Origin: JBBQWR01 sp038210495
GTDB taxonomy: Bacteria > Planctomycetota > Planctomycetia > Pirellulales > DATAWG01
DNA length: 64,000 nt
Direction: 5' to 3'
Assembly: GCA_038210495.1 (NCBI GenBank)
Contig: JBBQWR010000002.1
Location: forward strand, 120,793-184,792
Shown here: positions 27,172 to 35,332 of the stretch, piece by piece
Layout: each line of letters opens with the position of its first letter
Numbering within the stretch: the first letter of the stretch is position 1
The notes under the pieces: generated by a model
What the model was told of the DNA's origin: nothing
The model's database searches: none
The model's input: only the letters and a program-made list of their open reading frames with translations
Program-made: the position numbers and the translations under genes

Positions 27172-27734
27172 GCGCCGACGAAATCACTCGGCGCGTCGTT
27201 CAAGTGCTCAATGGCCGTCAGTTGCCGCATATGATCGTCGGCTCGCTGTCGACCAACTTTCACTCGACGGTTCGCTCGACCAAGGACGCCGATATCGTCC
27301 TGCAAGCCGATCTCGGAAAAACGGGCCACCTCATCGCGCGCGAGACCGGCTTTCTCCGGCTCGATCCACAACTTGGCTTCGAATCCGTGACAGGCACGTC
27401 CAAGATTCTCCTGCGGGCGGAAACTGAAGATTTTGTCGTCGAACTGTTTGGACTCAGCGACGACCCTCACGATCAAATGCGATTCCAACGCCGGCGGTTT
27501 ATCGATTGGAATGGCGTACCCACCTGGATCGCGTCGGCAGAGGATGCCGTCATTACGAAATTGCGCTGGGCTCAAAACGCCGGCCGAGAAAAAGATATCG
27601 CCGATGTGCGAAACGTAGTCGCCGTCAAAGGAGACACACTCGACTTTACCTACGTCGAGCAATGGTGCGACCAACATGGTTCGCGGGCGCTGCTCGATAA
27701 AATCCGCGCGGAGGTGCGATCGAAACTCGGTTGA
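27168..27734 (+). CDS. Nucleotidyltransferase-fold protein (AbiEii/MNT-like)
   Basis: 188 residues. The catalytic-type signature GSLSTNFHSTVRSTKDADIVL matches the GS...D-x-D arrangement of pol-beta-like nucleotidyltransferases. C-terminal EDAVITKLRWA and GREKDIADVRNVV resemble the helical tail of AbiEii/AbiGii-type toxin nucleotidyltransferases. Translationally coupled to the upstream 69-residue gene (ATGA). It could be a toxin that nucleotidylates tRNA or protein, or a housekeeping homologue. Function unproven. Confidence 0.72.
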   Translation: MSADEITRRVVQVLNGRQLPHMIVGSLSTNFHSTVRSTKDADIVLQADLGKTGHLIARETGFLRLDPQLGFESVTGTSKILLRAETEDFVVELFGLSDDPHDQMRFQRRRFIDWNGVPTWIASAEDAVITKLRWAQNAGREKDIADVRNVVAVKGDTLDFTYVEQWCDQHGSRALLDKIRAEVRSKLG

Positions 27735-27820
27735 ACTTGGGTAGCCGATCTTGGCATGCGTCCTGAAGTTCCCGCGCCGCTTCCAAGACTTTGTTCACGG
27801 CGACGCGCTTTCATGAACCA

Positions 27821-28051
27821 TCACTGTTGCTCGATTAATCCGGAAGTCGGTAGTGGGGCGCGTGGCGGGATCGTGTAATCGGCGTCGAAGCAAAGCAATT
27901 CGATGGCGCGATAAGCGTCGAGCGATCGCAGTTCTTCCGCGCGGATTCGTTCGAGCTCGATTCCCGTGAGCCGCCAGTTCTCGACCCATCGCTTGCCGAG
28001 CGCGAGTTGTTCTGGGGTCCAGTCACACAGCGGAGACGATGATTTGGCCAT
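27821..28051 (-). CDS. Small hypothetical protein
   Basis: 76 residues from MAKSSSPLCDW. Helical, with a conserved-looking stretch LALGKRWVENWRLTGIELERIR. An ATG at 28108 in the same frame would add 19 residues. It lies 75 bases downstream of the next minus-strand gene and may be co-transcribed with it. No family recognised. Confidence 0.5.
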   Translation of the reverse strand: MAKSSSPLCDWTPEQLALGKRWVENWRLTGIELERIRAEELRSLDAYRAIELLCFDADYTIPPRAPLPTSGLIEQQ

Positions 28052-28126
28052 TGCTTTTAGGCTAATCAAAAACGCGCGGCAGCGAAAGTCAGCGAAGCCG
28101 CTCGCCACTCTATTCGCAGACGATGA

Positions 28127-28681
28127 TCATTCGCCGACGATGATCGGATTCACCGGGCCCTCGCCGTCTTGATCTCGCCGCTGCCATTCTCGGCGGACTT
28201 CGCCCAGGCCGTAGACGCAGAGCTCAAATTCGTGGCTCAGCCGCTCGAACAGCGCGTTTTCGGGCAGCTTGTCGTCGCTGGTGGGAATCGTGCTGGCGAT
28301 GTAATACGCCCGTTTGCCCTGCTCGCAGTAGTCGAGGAAGAAATCTTTCCGTGGGCCGCGCTGAAAATGCTCGAGCGCCTCGGGGTACAACCCCGTCCAG
28401 AAGAGCGTGAAATCACCGATGTGCCGGTGGACCTCGCGCTTCGCATCGCCCACTCGGGCCTGAGCTTCGGAGAGCATGTCGGCCACGGCGTCGACCCGTT
28501 GGCCTCGCAGATTGCGAACGGCGAACACAGAGTCGCTGCGGACGAATCGCGTCAACAGATCGCCTAAATATTCGACCAACGGCGGATCGGCCAACCCTAG
28601 CCGGGTCTCGAAGGCGAACTCCGCCAATCCGGCGAAATACCGCCGCAAATTGCCGGACTGGTTATTGGCTGACGTGTACAT
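28127..28681 (-). CDS. Conserved hypothetical protein
   Basis: 184 residues from ATG 28681 (upstream GGGAGGTGGGG); the frame stays open to 28789. Content is mostly alpha-helical with acidic and aromatic residues (NNQSGNLRRYFAGLAEFAF, FTLFWTGLYPEALEHF). No signal peptide or membrane segment. I recognise no domain. Confidence 0.6.
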   Translation of the reverse strand: MYTSANNQSGNLRRYFAGLAEFAFETRLGLADPPLVEYLGDLLTRFVRSDSVFAVRNLRGQRVDAVADMLSEAQARVGDAKREVHRHIGDFTLFWTGLYPEALEHFQRGPRKDFFLDYCEQGKRAYYIASTIPTSDDKLPENALFERLSHEFELCVYGLGEVRREWQRRDQDGEGPVNPIIVGE

Positions 28682-28910
28682 CGACCGACCCCACCTCCCG
28701 AATAGCACGCGGCGCTCAGAACCGCCGGCTCGCTGGAAAATCGCTTGGGTCCGCCAATCTATAATGATCGGCCGTTGGAACGCATTCAATGAGCCTATTC
28801 CCTGAAAAGTGTAGGACGCCGATGGGCAAAATCAAGCTGGCGGCGGCGAAGACTGCGGGGCTTCGGCGAGGACGCCTCGACCCCCAGGCGCTCGGATAAT
28901 TTTGGTCTTC

Positions 28911-30191
28911 TTAATCCGCGGGCATTCCCGCGACCGTGCTCTCGTCCGGCGGCTCGGGCAGCAGCAGTGCGATAGCCGCCGCCGGAAGGAACAGCACCGA
29001 TGCATACAGCAACACCAGCCGAAAATCGCCTTCGCTCGCGAATCCGCCGAATGACACTGTTCCTATCGCGGCGAACAAGCGGCCGATGTTGTAGCAAAAG
29101 CCGGCCCCGGTCGTTCGCAGCAGGGTGGGAAACAAGGGTGGCAAATACATCGTGAACAGCGCAAATACTCCTTGGCACAATCCGCAGCCCGCCAGCCAGA
29201 CGAGCATCTCTCCCTGATTCTCGCGCTTACAGGCATACGTCGAGGCCATGACGACAAAGTAGAGCAGGCACAACAGGCCGATCGATCGCCGATAGCCCCA
29301 CAGCTTTGCCATGACCGCGGCGCTAAAGTTTCCGACGACCGAGGCCACCATGACGACGGCCAGCGCGATGCCCGCTGCCCGGTTTTGCTCGGCCGCGTCG
29401 AACCCTTGTTGCCCGAGCAGATTGCGATACTGAGCCTGAAACCAAAACATGAACGCCCAGTGGGCGGTCAGCGAAAAGCTGCACACGAGAATCGTGAGCA
29501 GCGAGATCCGCAAGGCCCCCGGGCCAAACAGGGCCCCGATACCCGGCGCCCGATCGCCGGCAGCTCGTTTCGCCGCGTGCCACTCGGGCGTTTCCGGCAC
29601 CTTGTAGCGGATCCACAACACGAGCAGGGCCGGCGCGACTCCGACCAGGAACAGCGTGCGGTGCGGCAGCGCGGCGAGCAGATAGCTGGCTACGCACGCG
29701 ATCATAACGCCCACGTTCACCGCCGTTTGCAGAACGGCCGCCAACCAAGGTCGCCACGTCTTGGGCCAAGTCTCCGAAAGCAGCGAAGCCCCGACCGCCC
29801 ATTCTCCGCCGATGCCCAACGCCGCCATGAAGCGAAAGATAAGCAGTTGCCACCACGTCTGGGAGAAATAAGACAGCCCCGTGAACGCCGCGTAGGTGAG
29901 AATCGTGAGGCTCAACGTCGCGCTTCGGCCGAGTCGATCTCCGACCCGGCCGAAGAACGCGCCTCCGAGCGCCCAGCCCGCGAGGAACGCCGCTTGAATC
30001 CACGAAGCATGGTGGGCGACCGTCACATCCTCGGACTTGAACCCCGGCCCCAACAACTCGGCGACAAACACCGTCCCCACCAGCGTATACAGATGCATGT
30101 CCAAACCATCGAACATCCAACCCAACCAAGCCGCCACCCCGGACCGCCATTCGACGGCCGTCAAATCGCGCAAATTGCGGACTTCATTCAT
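28911..30191 (-). CDS. MFS transporter, metabolite:proton symporter type
   Basis: 426 residues, 12 hydrophobic helices. N-terminal AWLGWMFDGLDMHLYTL and motif A GRVGDRLGRSATLS, then RFMAALGIGGEWAVGASLLSE, are typical of the AAHS/SHS carboxylate-aromatic acid symporter branch (MhpT, PcaK, JEN-like). ATG at 30191 is preferred over the upstream one at 30278, since homologues start near MNEVRNLRDLT. A carboxylate or aromatic acid is the likely substrate (inference). Confidence 0.87.
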   Translation of the reverse strand: MNEVRNLRDLTAVEWRSGVAAWLGWMFDGLDMHLYTLVGTVFVAELLGPGFKSEDVTVAHHASWIQAAFLAGWALGGAFFGRVGDRLGRSATLSLTILTYAAFTGLSYFSQTWWQLLIFRFMAALGIGGEWAVGASLLSETWPKTWRPWLAAVLQTAVNVGVMIACVASYLLAALPHRTLFLVGVAPALLVLWIRYKVPETPEWHAAKRAAGDRAPGIGALFGPGALRISLLTILVCSFSLTAHWAFMFWFQAQYRNLLGQQGFDAAEQNRAAGIALAVVMVASVVGNFSAAVMAKLWGYRRSIGLLCLLYFVVMASTYACKRENQGEMLVWLAGCGLCQGVFALFTMYLPPLFPTLLRTTGAGFCYNIGRLFAAIGTVSFGGFASEGDFRLVLLYASVLFLPAAAIALLLPEPPDESTVAGMPAD

Positions 30192-30441
30192 ACGATCGAT
30201 CGACGAGGTGTTACTGCCAGCGGCGTGACCCGCATGAAAAGACTCGTCTACGGTAATGGCTGTGCTCGCAGGACGCAATCAAACAAAGACGACTCCACCC
30301 TGGTCAAGTTTCCGAACATCAAGCCGCCGCATCGCGGCCCGTTGCTTTCCTAATCCCTGCTCCCGCCACCCCGAGCCCCTCGACTCATAACTCGGGATTC
30401 CTTTGCTGGAATGCTCTCCGGCCCCATGATATGTTGCAATC

Positions 30442-32445
30442 ATGCCCCTTCAGCAACTAGGTCCCTATCGTATCGGCCAGCAACTGGGCCGGGGCGGCAT
30501 GGGGACCGTCTATCAAGGGACCAACGACGAAACGGGTCATCCGGCCGCGATCAAGGTTCTCAATCCGCGTTTGGCCGTGGAAGACGGCTTTCGCGAGCGG
30601 TTCGCCACCGAGATTGAAACGCTCAAGAAGCTCAAGCATCCCAATATCGTGCGATTGTATGGCTTCGGCGAGCAAGACGGCCAACTCTATTACGCGATGG
30701 AACTCGTCCCGGGCGCCAATCTCGAAGACGAACTGCAAGCCGGACGGCGATACACCTGGCGCGAAACGGCTCAGCTCGGGATCAAGCTTGGCCGAGCGCT
30801 AAAACACGCCCACGATCATGGCGTGATTCACCGCGACCTGAAGCCGGCGAATCTCTTGCTGCCGGCGGACAACGACGTCAAGCTGGCCGATTTCGGCATC
30901 GCTCGGCTGTTCGGCAACACGCGGTTGACGACCGACGGCGGCCTGATCGGCACGGCCGAGTACATGGCGCCGGAACAAGCCGATGGCCGCCGAGTGACGT
31001 TCCACTGCGATCTATACAGCCTGGGTGGCGTGTTGTTTGCAATGCTCGCCGGGCGTCCGCCATTCCGGGGCGGGTCGCTGCCCGAAATGCTTCAATATCA
31101 TCGCTTCGCCGAGCCGCCGCCCGTCTCGCGCTTTGCCGACGATGTGCCGGACGAACTACAACAGATCATCGCACGGCTGCTGTCCAAGGATCCGCTCGCG
31201 CGCGGGGCCAACGCCTTGATGGTGTCGCGCCAATTGGCTGCGATGGAACACGCGCTGACGCTTCGTCTTCCAGCCGCGGACTTACCGTCTGACCAAGAGG
31301 ATCGCGACGGCCCGTCATCCACGGCGCCCAAGCAACAGATCTTTTCTGCCGATCCAATACCTGGCAGCGTCACACATGAACGGCAATCGGGCGACCACGA
31401 CCGCCATGAGCTCGAAGCGAACGATGAGTTTTCAATCTCAGCCGCGACGACTCAGGCGGATCCCGGACAACCGACCCCGCCGCTTGATCGACTCGATCCC
31501 GCGGCCACGCTGGCTTCGGCGCCCATGCGCGATCCCGTGACGTCGGCTCTGTCACCCAACAATAGTTTGGCGATCGAATCACTGGCGCCTCGACTTGCGG
31601 CCGACGACCGTGCGGCACGGAGCGTTAAACAACCCTTTCGCCATCCAGCGCCGCTCGGCGACTCGAACGACGAACCGCGGCCTCAGTCGCAAAACGTCAC
31701 GAGCGGCGTCGGCCGTTTCACGACGGTCGAAGAGGACGAACTGCGGCGAGCCCTGGAAGATCGCGGCGCCCATCGAGGCCCCCCTTGGGCGCAGATCGTC
31801 GCGCTCGCGGCCAGTCTGGCGACGATCGCGGGCTTGGTCGTTTATCTCACCCGGCCACTGTCGGCCGACTCGCTGTTCGAGCGGATCGAAACGGTGGCGG
31901 CGGACGAATCGTCCGAGCGGTTACTCGAAGAGGAGGATGACATTCGCCGCTACTTGAAGCGATTTCCGGACGATCCGCGACGAGCCAAGCTGGCCAGCTA
32001 TTTGGAAGAGATCGACCTATTGCATCTGGAACGCCGCCTGCAACGCTTGCCGCGGCAACTGGGTCGCGAAGAATCGCTCTCGCCAATCCAGCGAGATTAT
32101 CTCGACGCGATGAGCCATTTCGCGACGTCGCCGCAGCAGACAGCGGCTCGGCTGCGGGCGATCGTTGAAATCTACGAGTCGCTGCCGAAATTATCGAGTA
32201 CGACCACGCAGTTCGTGGAGCTGGCCCGGCGGCAATTGAAGCGGCTCGAAGACCAGAGCGCCCGAGCCGCGCCAGCGTACTTGGAGGTGATCGACGCCAA
32301 CTTGAAACGGGCCGACGACGTTCGATCGATGGACCCGGCCGCCTCGCGAAAAATCTGGTCCGGCATCGTCCAACTCTACGCCGAGCAGCCGTGGGCAGCC
32401 GGCCGCGTCGCGAAGGCCCGCGACAATCTTCGACAGACACAGTAG
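30442..32445 (+). CDS. Hanks-type Ser/Thr protein kinase, membrane anchored
   Basis: 667 residues. Kinase domain 8-270 with glycine loop GRGGMGTVY, catalytic Lys38 (AAIKVL), HRDLKPAN (His130-Asp132), DFG Asp150 and APE (MAPEQADG). A long Pro/Ser/Asp-rich linker (280-440) leads to one transmembrane helix (about 447-470, IVALAASLATIAGLVVYL) and a C-terminal helical extracytoplasmic part with no recognised sensor. All catalytic residues are intact. Planctomycetes encode dozens of such kinases; ligand and substrates unknown. Confidence 0.93.
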   Translation: MPLQQLGPYRIGQQLGRGGMGTVYQGTNDETGHPAAIKVLNPRLAVEDGFRERFATEIETLKKLKHPNIVRLYGFGEQDGQLYYAMELVPGANLEDELQAGRRYTWRETAQLGIKLGRALKHAHDHGVIHRDLKPANLLLPADNDVKLADFGIARLFGNTRLTTDGGLIGTAEYMAPEQADGRRVTFHCDLYSLGGVLFAMLAGRPPFRGGSLPEMLQYHRFAEPPPVSRFADDVPDELQQIIARLLSKDPLARGANALMVSRQLAAMEHALTLRLPAADLPSDQEDRDGPSSTAPKQQIFSADPIPGSVTHERQSGDHDRHELEANDEFSISAATTQADPGQPTPPLDRLDPAATLASAPMRDPVTSALSPNNSLAIESLAPRLAADDRAARSVKQPFRHPAPLGDSNDEPRPQSQNVTSGVGRFTTVEEDELRRALEDRGAHRGPPWAQIVALAASLATIAGLVVYLTRPLSADSLFERIETVAADESSERLLEEEDDIRRYLKRFPDDPRRAKLASYLEEIDLLHLERRLQRLPRQLGREESLSPIQRDYLDAMSHFATSPQQTAARLRAIVEIYESLPKLSSTTTQFVELARRQLKRLEDQSARAAPAYLEVIDANLKRADDVRSMDPAASRKIWSGIVQLYAEQPWAAGRVAKARDNLRQTQ

Positions 32446-32556
32446 CAGTAGGTCAGGCACTCCGTGCCTGACGCGCAACGCCCGAATGCGACGACCCTTA
32501 CTCGCCCTCGAACGCCGCTTCATGTCATGCAGGGCGTGCATGACCTACGCGGCTCT
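32446..32556. repeat. Dispersed inverted repeat
   Basis: Begins GTAGGTCAGGCACTCCGTGCC and ends with the inverted GTGCATGACCTAC. About 105 bp with an internal palindrome GGCACTCCGTGCC. It occupies the gap between the converging kinase and LRR genes. Confidence 0.6.
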
Positions 32557-32574
32557 GGTCGCCGTCGGCGCCAT

Positions 32575-33078
32575 TTACTTCTTCGCCTTGTAAATCACCT
32601 TCAAACCGGGCATCGCTTTTTTTAGCGCTGCCAGCCCCTGAGCCGTGACGTTCGTCTGAACGATGCTCAGGGATTTCAAACTGGCCAGCCCTTTGAGCTC
32701 GGACAGCCCCTGGTCCGTGATCTTGGTCCTGTCCAGCGTAAGGCTTTCCAAGCCCGAGAGATCTTTGAGTGAGGCCACGCCCGAATCGGTTATCGCCGTT
32801 CCCGCCAGCTTGAGCTCGCGGAGTTTGGCGAGGCTTTTCAGTTGTGGCGCCAGGGTCTTGAGATCTTTGTCGGAGAATTTCGCGTTGTCGGAAAACTCGA
32901 CCTCAACGATCGGCTTCGTGGCGTCCAAATCTTCATGCTGCACGCGACCGCGATGGCGCTCGATGGCGTTGATGGCGCCGCGATCGGCGGCACGGACGGA
33001 TGGCGAGGCACATAGTAAGACCAACAGGATCGCGATGGCACGGGAGCCACGTCGGCGCGGCGTCATTATCATCCTCAT
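32575..33078 (-). CDS. Secreted leucine-rich-repeat protein
   Basis: 167 residues. Signal peptide (AIAILLVLLCASPSVRAAD), then four LRRs of about 24 residues (LRELKLAGTAITDSGVASLKDL, with similar SLTLDRTKITDQGLSEL and SLSIVQTNVTAQGLAAL). ATG could be 33078 or 33066. The LRR type (TxITDxGLxxL) is the common planctomycete ribonuclease-inhibitor-like class. Probably a periplasmic binding protein; partner unknown. Confidence 0.8.
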   Translation of the reverse strand: MRMIMTPRRRGSRAIAILLVLLCASPSVRAADRGAINAIERHRGRVQHEDLDATKPIVEVEFSDNAKFSDKDLKTLAPQLKSLAKLRELKLAGTAITDSGVASLKDLSGLESLTLDRTKITDQGLSELKGLASLKSLSIVQTNVTAQGLAALKKAMPGLKVIYKAKK

Positions 33079-33183
33079 TCGATCGAGTGGCGCGGTCAGT
33101 GAACGCCAGTCAATTTATCAGAAACTTGGCCGGACGACTAAGTTTGGCCGCGAATGAACATTGCACGCCAAGTGCTTACTAAG

Positions 33184-33306
33184 CGACCCGCGATCAACGG
33201 CGAAGAATTCGACCGGATGCTCGCCAAGCGCGAAGCCGTGGTCGAGAACGACCGGGCGCGGTCCTGGAGAGGCTACTTGCGAGGGCTTGACTATTGGCGC
33301 TTAAGG
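33184..33306 (+). pseudogene. Tyrosine-recombinase fragment
   Basis: A stretch of about 40 residues (INGEEFDRMLAKREAVV...SWRGYLRGL) is clearly homologous to the middle of the integrase at 36092-37861 (ITGEEFDHMLAKCEAVV...SWQHYLRGL). It breaks off where the catalytic CSGLRLAE motif should follow. Remnant of an earlier integrase copy. Confidence 0.75.
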
Positions 33307-33454
33307 CGTGACCGTCGTTTGCAACCCGCGATTCAGTAGTTCCGCGGCGACAAGCAGTTCGCCGCCGAAGGCGGCAACCTGGCCGTCCACTCGCGGTTTT
33401 TTGGCGATACCGGTGGTCCTGCCAAGCTTCCTTCGATTATTAGCGTCCCGGACC

Positions 33455-33820
33455 TCAGACGAGCCGTAGCAATCGAACTCGCGACTTCGCCTCATCGATA
33501 ATCAGCAGGGCGCCGGCGTCGAGATCGCCTTCGTATTGTCCCAAGACTGGTATCAGCAACGGCGCCAGCGATTGTGGCCGGACGTCCTGCGTGCGAACCT
33601 GAACAACGCTTGGCCCGGTGGCCCCCGTGGCGGCGAGCATCGCGCCGAAATCGAGATCATGCGTCAAGACGACGCATTGGTCACGCAATGCCCACTGCAT
33701 GATTTCACGGTCGGGTGCGGACGCATCGCCAAAGGTCGACAAATGAACACTCTCCCATCCCGCAGCCGCAAGCAGCGCACACAAGCGCGGCGACCAATTC
33801 ATGTCGATCACGAACTTCAT
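33455..33820 (-). CDS. DUF5615 PIN-like toxin
   Basis: 121 residues from ATG 33820 (MKFVIDMNWSPRLC). PIN-like fold: N-terminal Asp (VIDMNWSP), central TFGDASAPDREIM, and VVLTHDLDFG, giving the acidic active site of DUF5615/Mut7-C-type RNases. Its start overlaps the stop of the upstream DUF433 frame as ATGA, the usual VapBC-like order of antitoxin then toxin. A putative mRNA- or tRNA-cutting toxin, by family. The partner is frameshifted as read. Confidence 0.85.
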   Translation of the reverse strand: MKFVIDMNWSPRLCALLAAAGWESVHLSTFGDASAPDREIMQWALRDQCVVLTHDLDFGAMLAATGATGPSVVQVRTQDVRPQSLAPLLIPVLGQYEGDLDAGALLIIDEAKSRVRLLRLV

Positions 33821-34049
33821 GGCCGTGTTACAGGGACCTCGATTTCCTCCGAGCGCCAAGCGGCATACGAAAGCGCGGCGTCAATATCCGCTGCTTCGAG
33901 AGATAGGGATAATTCGCAAGAATTTCCTCGCGCGTGGCGCCGCTGGCCATCAGGCCGACCAGGGTCCCCACGGTAACTCGCATGCCGCGGATACACGGCT
34001 TGCCGCCCATTACCCCGGGATCGAAAGTAACCCTCTCGAGTTCGGTCAT
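33817..34049 (-). pseudogene. DUF433 antitoxin, frameshifted
   Basis: Starts MTELERVTFDPGVMGGKPCI, the standard DUF433 N-terminus with winged-helix DNA-binding region TVGTLVGLMASGATREEILANYPYL. The frame then runs out into the toxin sequence. Skipping two extra bases at about 33898-33902 (CTCTC instead of CTC) restores EAADIDAALSYAAWRSEEIEVP and a stop overlapping the toxin start. As read, the antitoxin has lost its C-terminal half, which in this family normally binds the toxin. Confidence 0.8.
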
Positions 34050-34111
34050 TGGTTGCAACTCCACCGCTTCAATAGGGGACCGGCAAACCCTCATCTCACC
34101 GCGGCGGAGAA

Positions 34112-34163
34112 CGGGACACACGAAATTTTGTTCTGCGGATTAGGCAAAACCGCGATAGTCCCC
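34112..34163 (+). repeat. 52-bp direct repeat, copy 1
   Basis: Identical to 34427-34478 (starts CGGGACACACGAAATTTTG, ends CGATAGTCCCC). The two copies frame a carbonic anhydrase fragment and a 60-bp hairpin repeat. Confidence 0.9.
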
Positions 34164-34343
34164 TGCGCCGACGATTTTCTTATGACCTTCGGCGACACGA
34201 GCTTGCCCTTCTGGCGATTCGAGGATTTGGCGAACCGTCCACTGCACATTGTTTTCGATGGCGCAAGACAACCGCTCCTCGGGAGATAGTTTCGGCTCGA
34301 ACTTGGGAAGTCCGGGTGTGATACCCTTCAGTAACAGCTCAAT
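34164..34343 (-). pseudogene. Beta-carbonic anhydrase C-terminal fragment
   Basis: About 60 residues (ELLLKGITPGLPKF, then SCAIENNVQWTVRQILESPEGQARVAEGHKKIVGA) match the C-terminal helices of beta-class carbonic anhydrases. The zinc-ligand region and N-terminus are absent. The fragment ends exactly at the inner edge of direct repeat 1. Confidence 0.7.
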
Positions 34344-34365
34344 ACGGGAACGAAACTTCGTTCCC

Positions 34366-34425
34366 TCTGGGCAAATAAGGGGACGCCGTTCGAATCGGAA
34401 TCGAGCCGCGTCCCGTTTTTCGTCC
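34366..34425 (+). repeat. Hairpin repeat A, copy 1
   Basis: About 60 bp, containing a palindrome from GGGACGC to GCGTCCC with nested TCGAA/TCGAG arms. It matches 36285-36344 with about three differences. The second copy is fused to the 5' end of the integrase frame. Confidence 0.8.
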
Positions 34426-34426
34426 C

Positions 34427-34478
34427 CGGGACACACGAAATTTTGTTCTGCGGATTAGGCAAAACCGCGATAGTCCCC
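34427..34478 (+). repeat. 52-bp direct repeat, copy 2
   Basis: Identical to 34112-34163, start-to-start distance 315 bp. Confidence 0.9.
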
Positions 34479-34534
34479 AGCGGTATTGCTTGTGTTTCTC
34501 AATCAGTTCGAAAAGGGTTCCTCTGATCCAAAAA

Positions 34535-34577
34535 GCTCCCCGACAAGGGATCGAACTTTGGACAAGTGGCTTAACAG
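34535..34577 (-). tRNA. tRNA-Asn 3'-half fragment, likely attachment-site remnant
   Basis: On the minus strand this reads as anticodon loop CTGTTAA (Asn, GTT), variable loop, T arm with GTTCGATC, and acceptor strand TCGGGGA. The 5' half and D arm are missing and the sequence after GGGGAGC is not CCA, so it is not a functional tRNA. Integrases often recombine at the 3' half of tRNA genes, leaving such duplicates; a tyrosine integrase lies 1.5 kb away. Confidence 0.55.
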
Positions 34578-34613
34578 TCCGCTGCGCGCTGTCGGTAACG
34601 CCAATGGGGGCAA

Positions 34614-34815
34614 TGAGTTATGGCAAGGCGAAAATCCTGTTACCGTTCCTGTTACCGTTCCTGTTACCGGAGAAAGCCGAAAATCGACCGTATCCGGCGG
34701 TAGCAAACCGGCGCCCGAGGATGCCGAGTTGGCGGTGGTCAATGCGGCTTGGCCGACGCTGCCGGAGGCGATCCGGGCCGGCATCCTGGCGATGGTCAAA
34801 GCGGCGGGCGGCTAA
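34614..34815 (+). pseudogene. Possible tail of an integrase-linked small protein
   Basis: The frame contains a triple 12-bp tandem repeat at 34636-34671 (VTVPVTVPVT) and ends in LAVVNAAWPTLPEAIRAGIL. Planctomycete integrases are often followed by a short protein ending this way (recollection, unverified). Upstream continuity is lost, and the region overlaps the tRNA remnant. Low confidence. Confidence 0.3.
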
Positions 34816-35332
34816 TGACGGCGGCGATCAACGGCGGTTCACGCGCGTGAGACCGGGCGCGTATCTGCGGCAGCGACGGTTGGCTGTCCGGTTGCCTACG
34901 CTTGTCGGACACGCAAGCCGCTGTCCCGGCAAGCCATAGGCCGACGGCGGCAGGCCCCCAATACCGGACCGGTGGCCGATGACGTGACGGCCCGAGAATT
35001 TGTCGGAAGGCCGAAATGGCTGTCTGTGGTTAGCGTCGGCGTGGCATGCACCGCGCCTGCGCGCGAGCGAGGGGACCCCAAGGGCGGGGAATTTGAACCG
35101 CGCGCCCGCCGTCGATCCTGGAGGCCGGGGTAGCTAACGTCCATGAACTGCCGCGCCGTTTTCGTTGCCGTTTTCTATACTAACGCGGCACGGCCGGCCA
35201 AGTTGGCCCGATGGTTGGGCGCTGCTTTTCCAAGCGCTTGGGTCCTTCCAGGCCGGGGCGGGGGCCGGCGGGTTGACGCGGGCAGGATTCTTGCGGGGCG
35301 GAAGCGAAAAATCGGGCTTCCGACTCGCGCTA
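34816..35332. other. Gene-free GC-rich spacer
   Basis: No frame with plausible protein content on either strand. Part of the rearranged zone between integrase remnants. Confidence 0.4.

Noticed and set aside
29172..30353. A 393-codon plus-strand frame opposite the MFS gene
   Set aside because: Extremely Arg/Gln-rich, the usual antisense pattern of a GC-rich membrane protein gene.
34636..34671. Tandem 12-bp repeats (CCTGTTACCGTT-type) as a CRISPR or minisatellite
   Set aside because: Only three contiguous units with no spacers; it reads as VTVPVT in a protein frame. No CRISPR-like array was seen anywhere.
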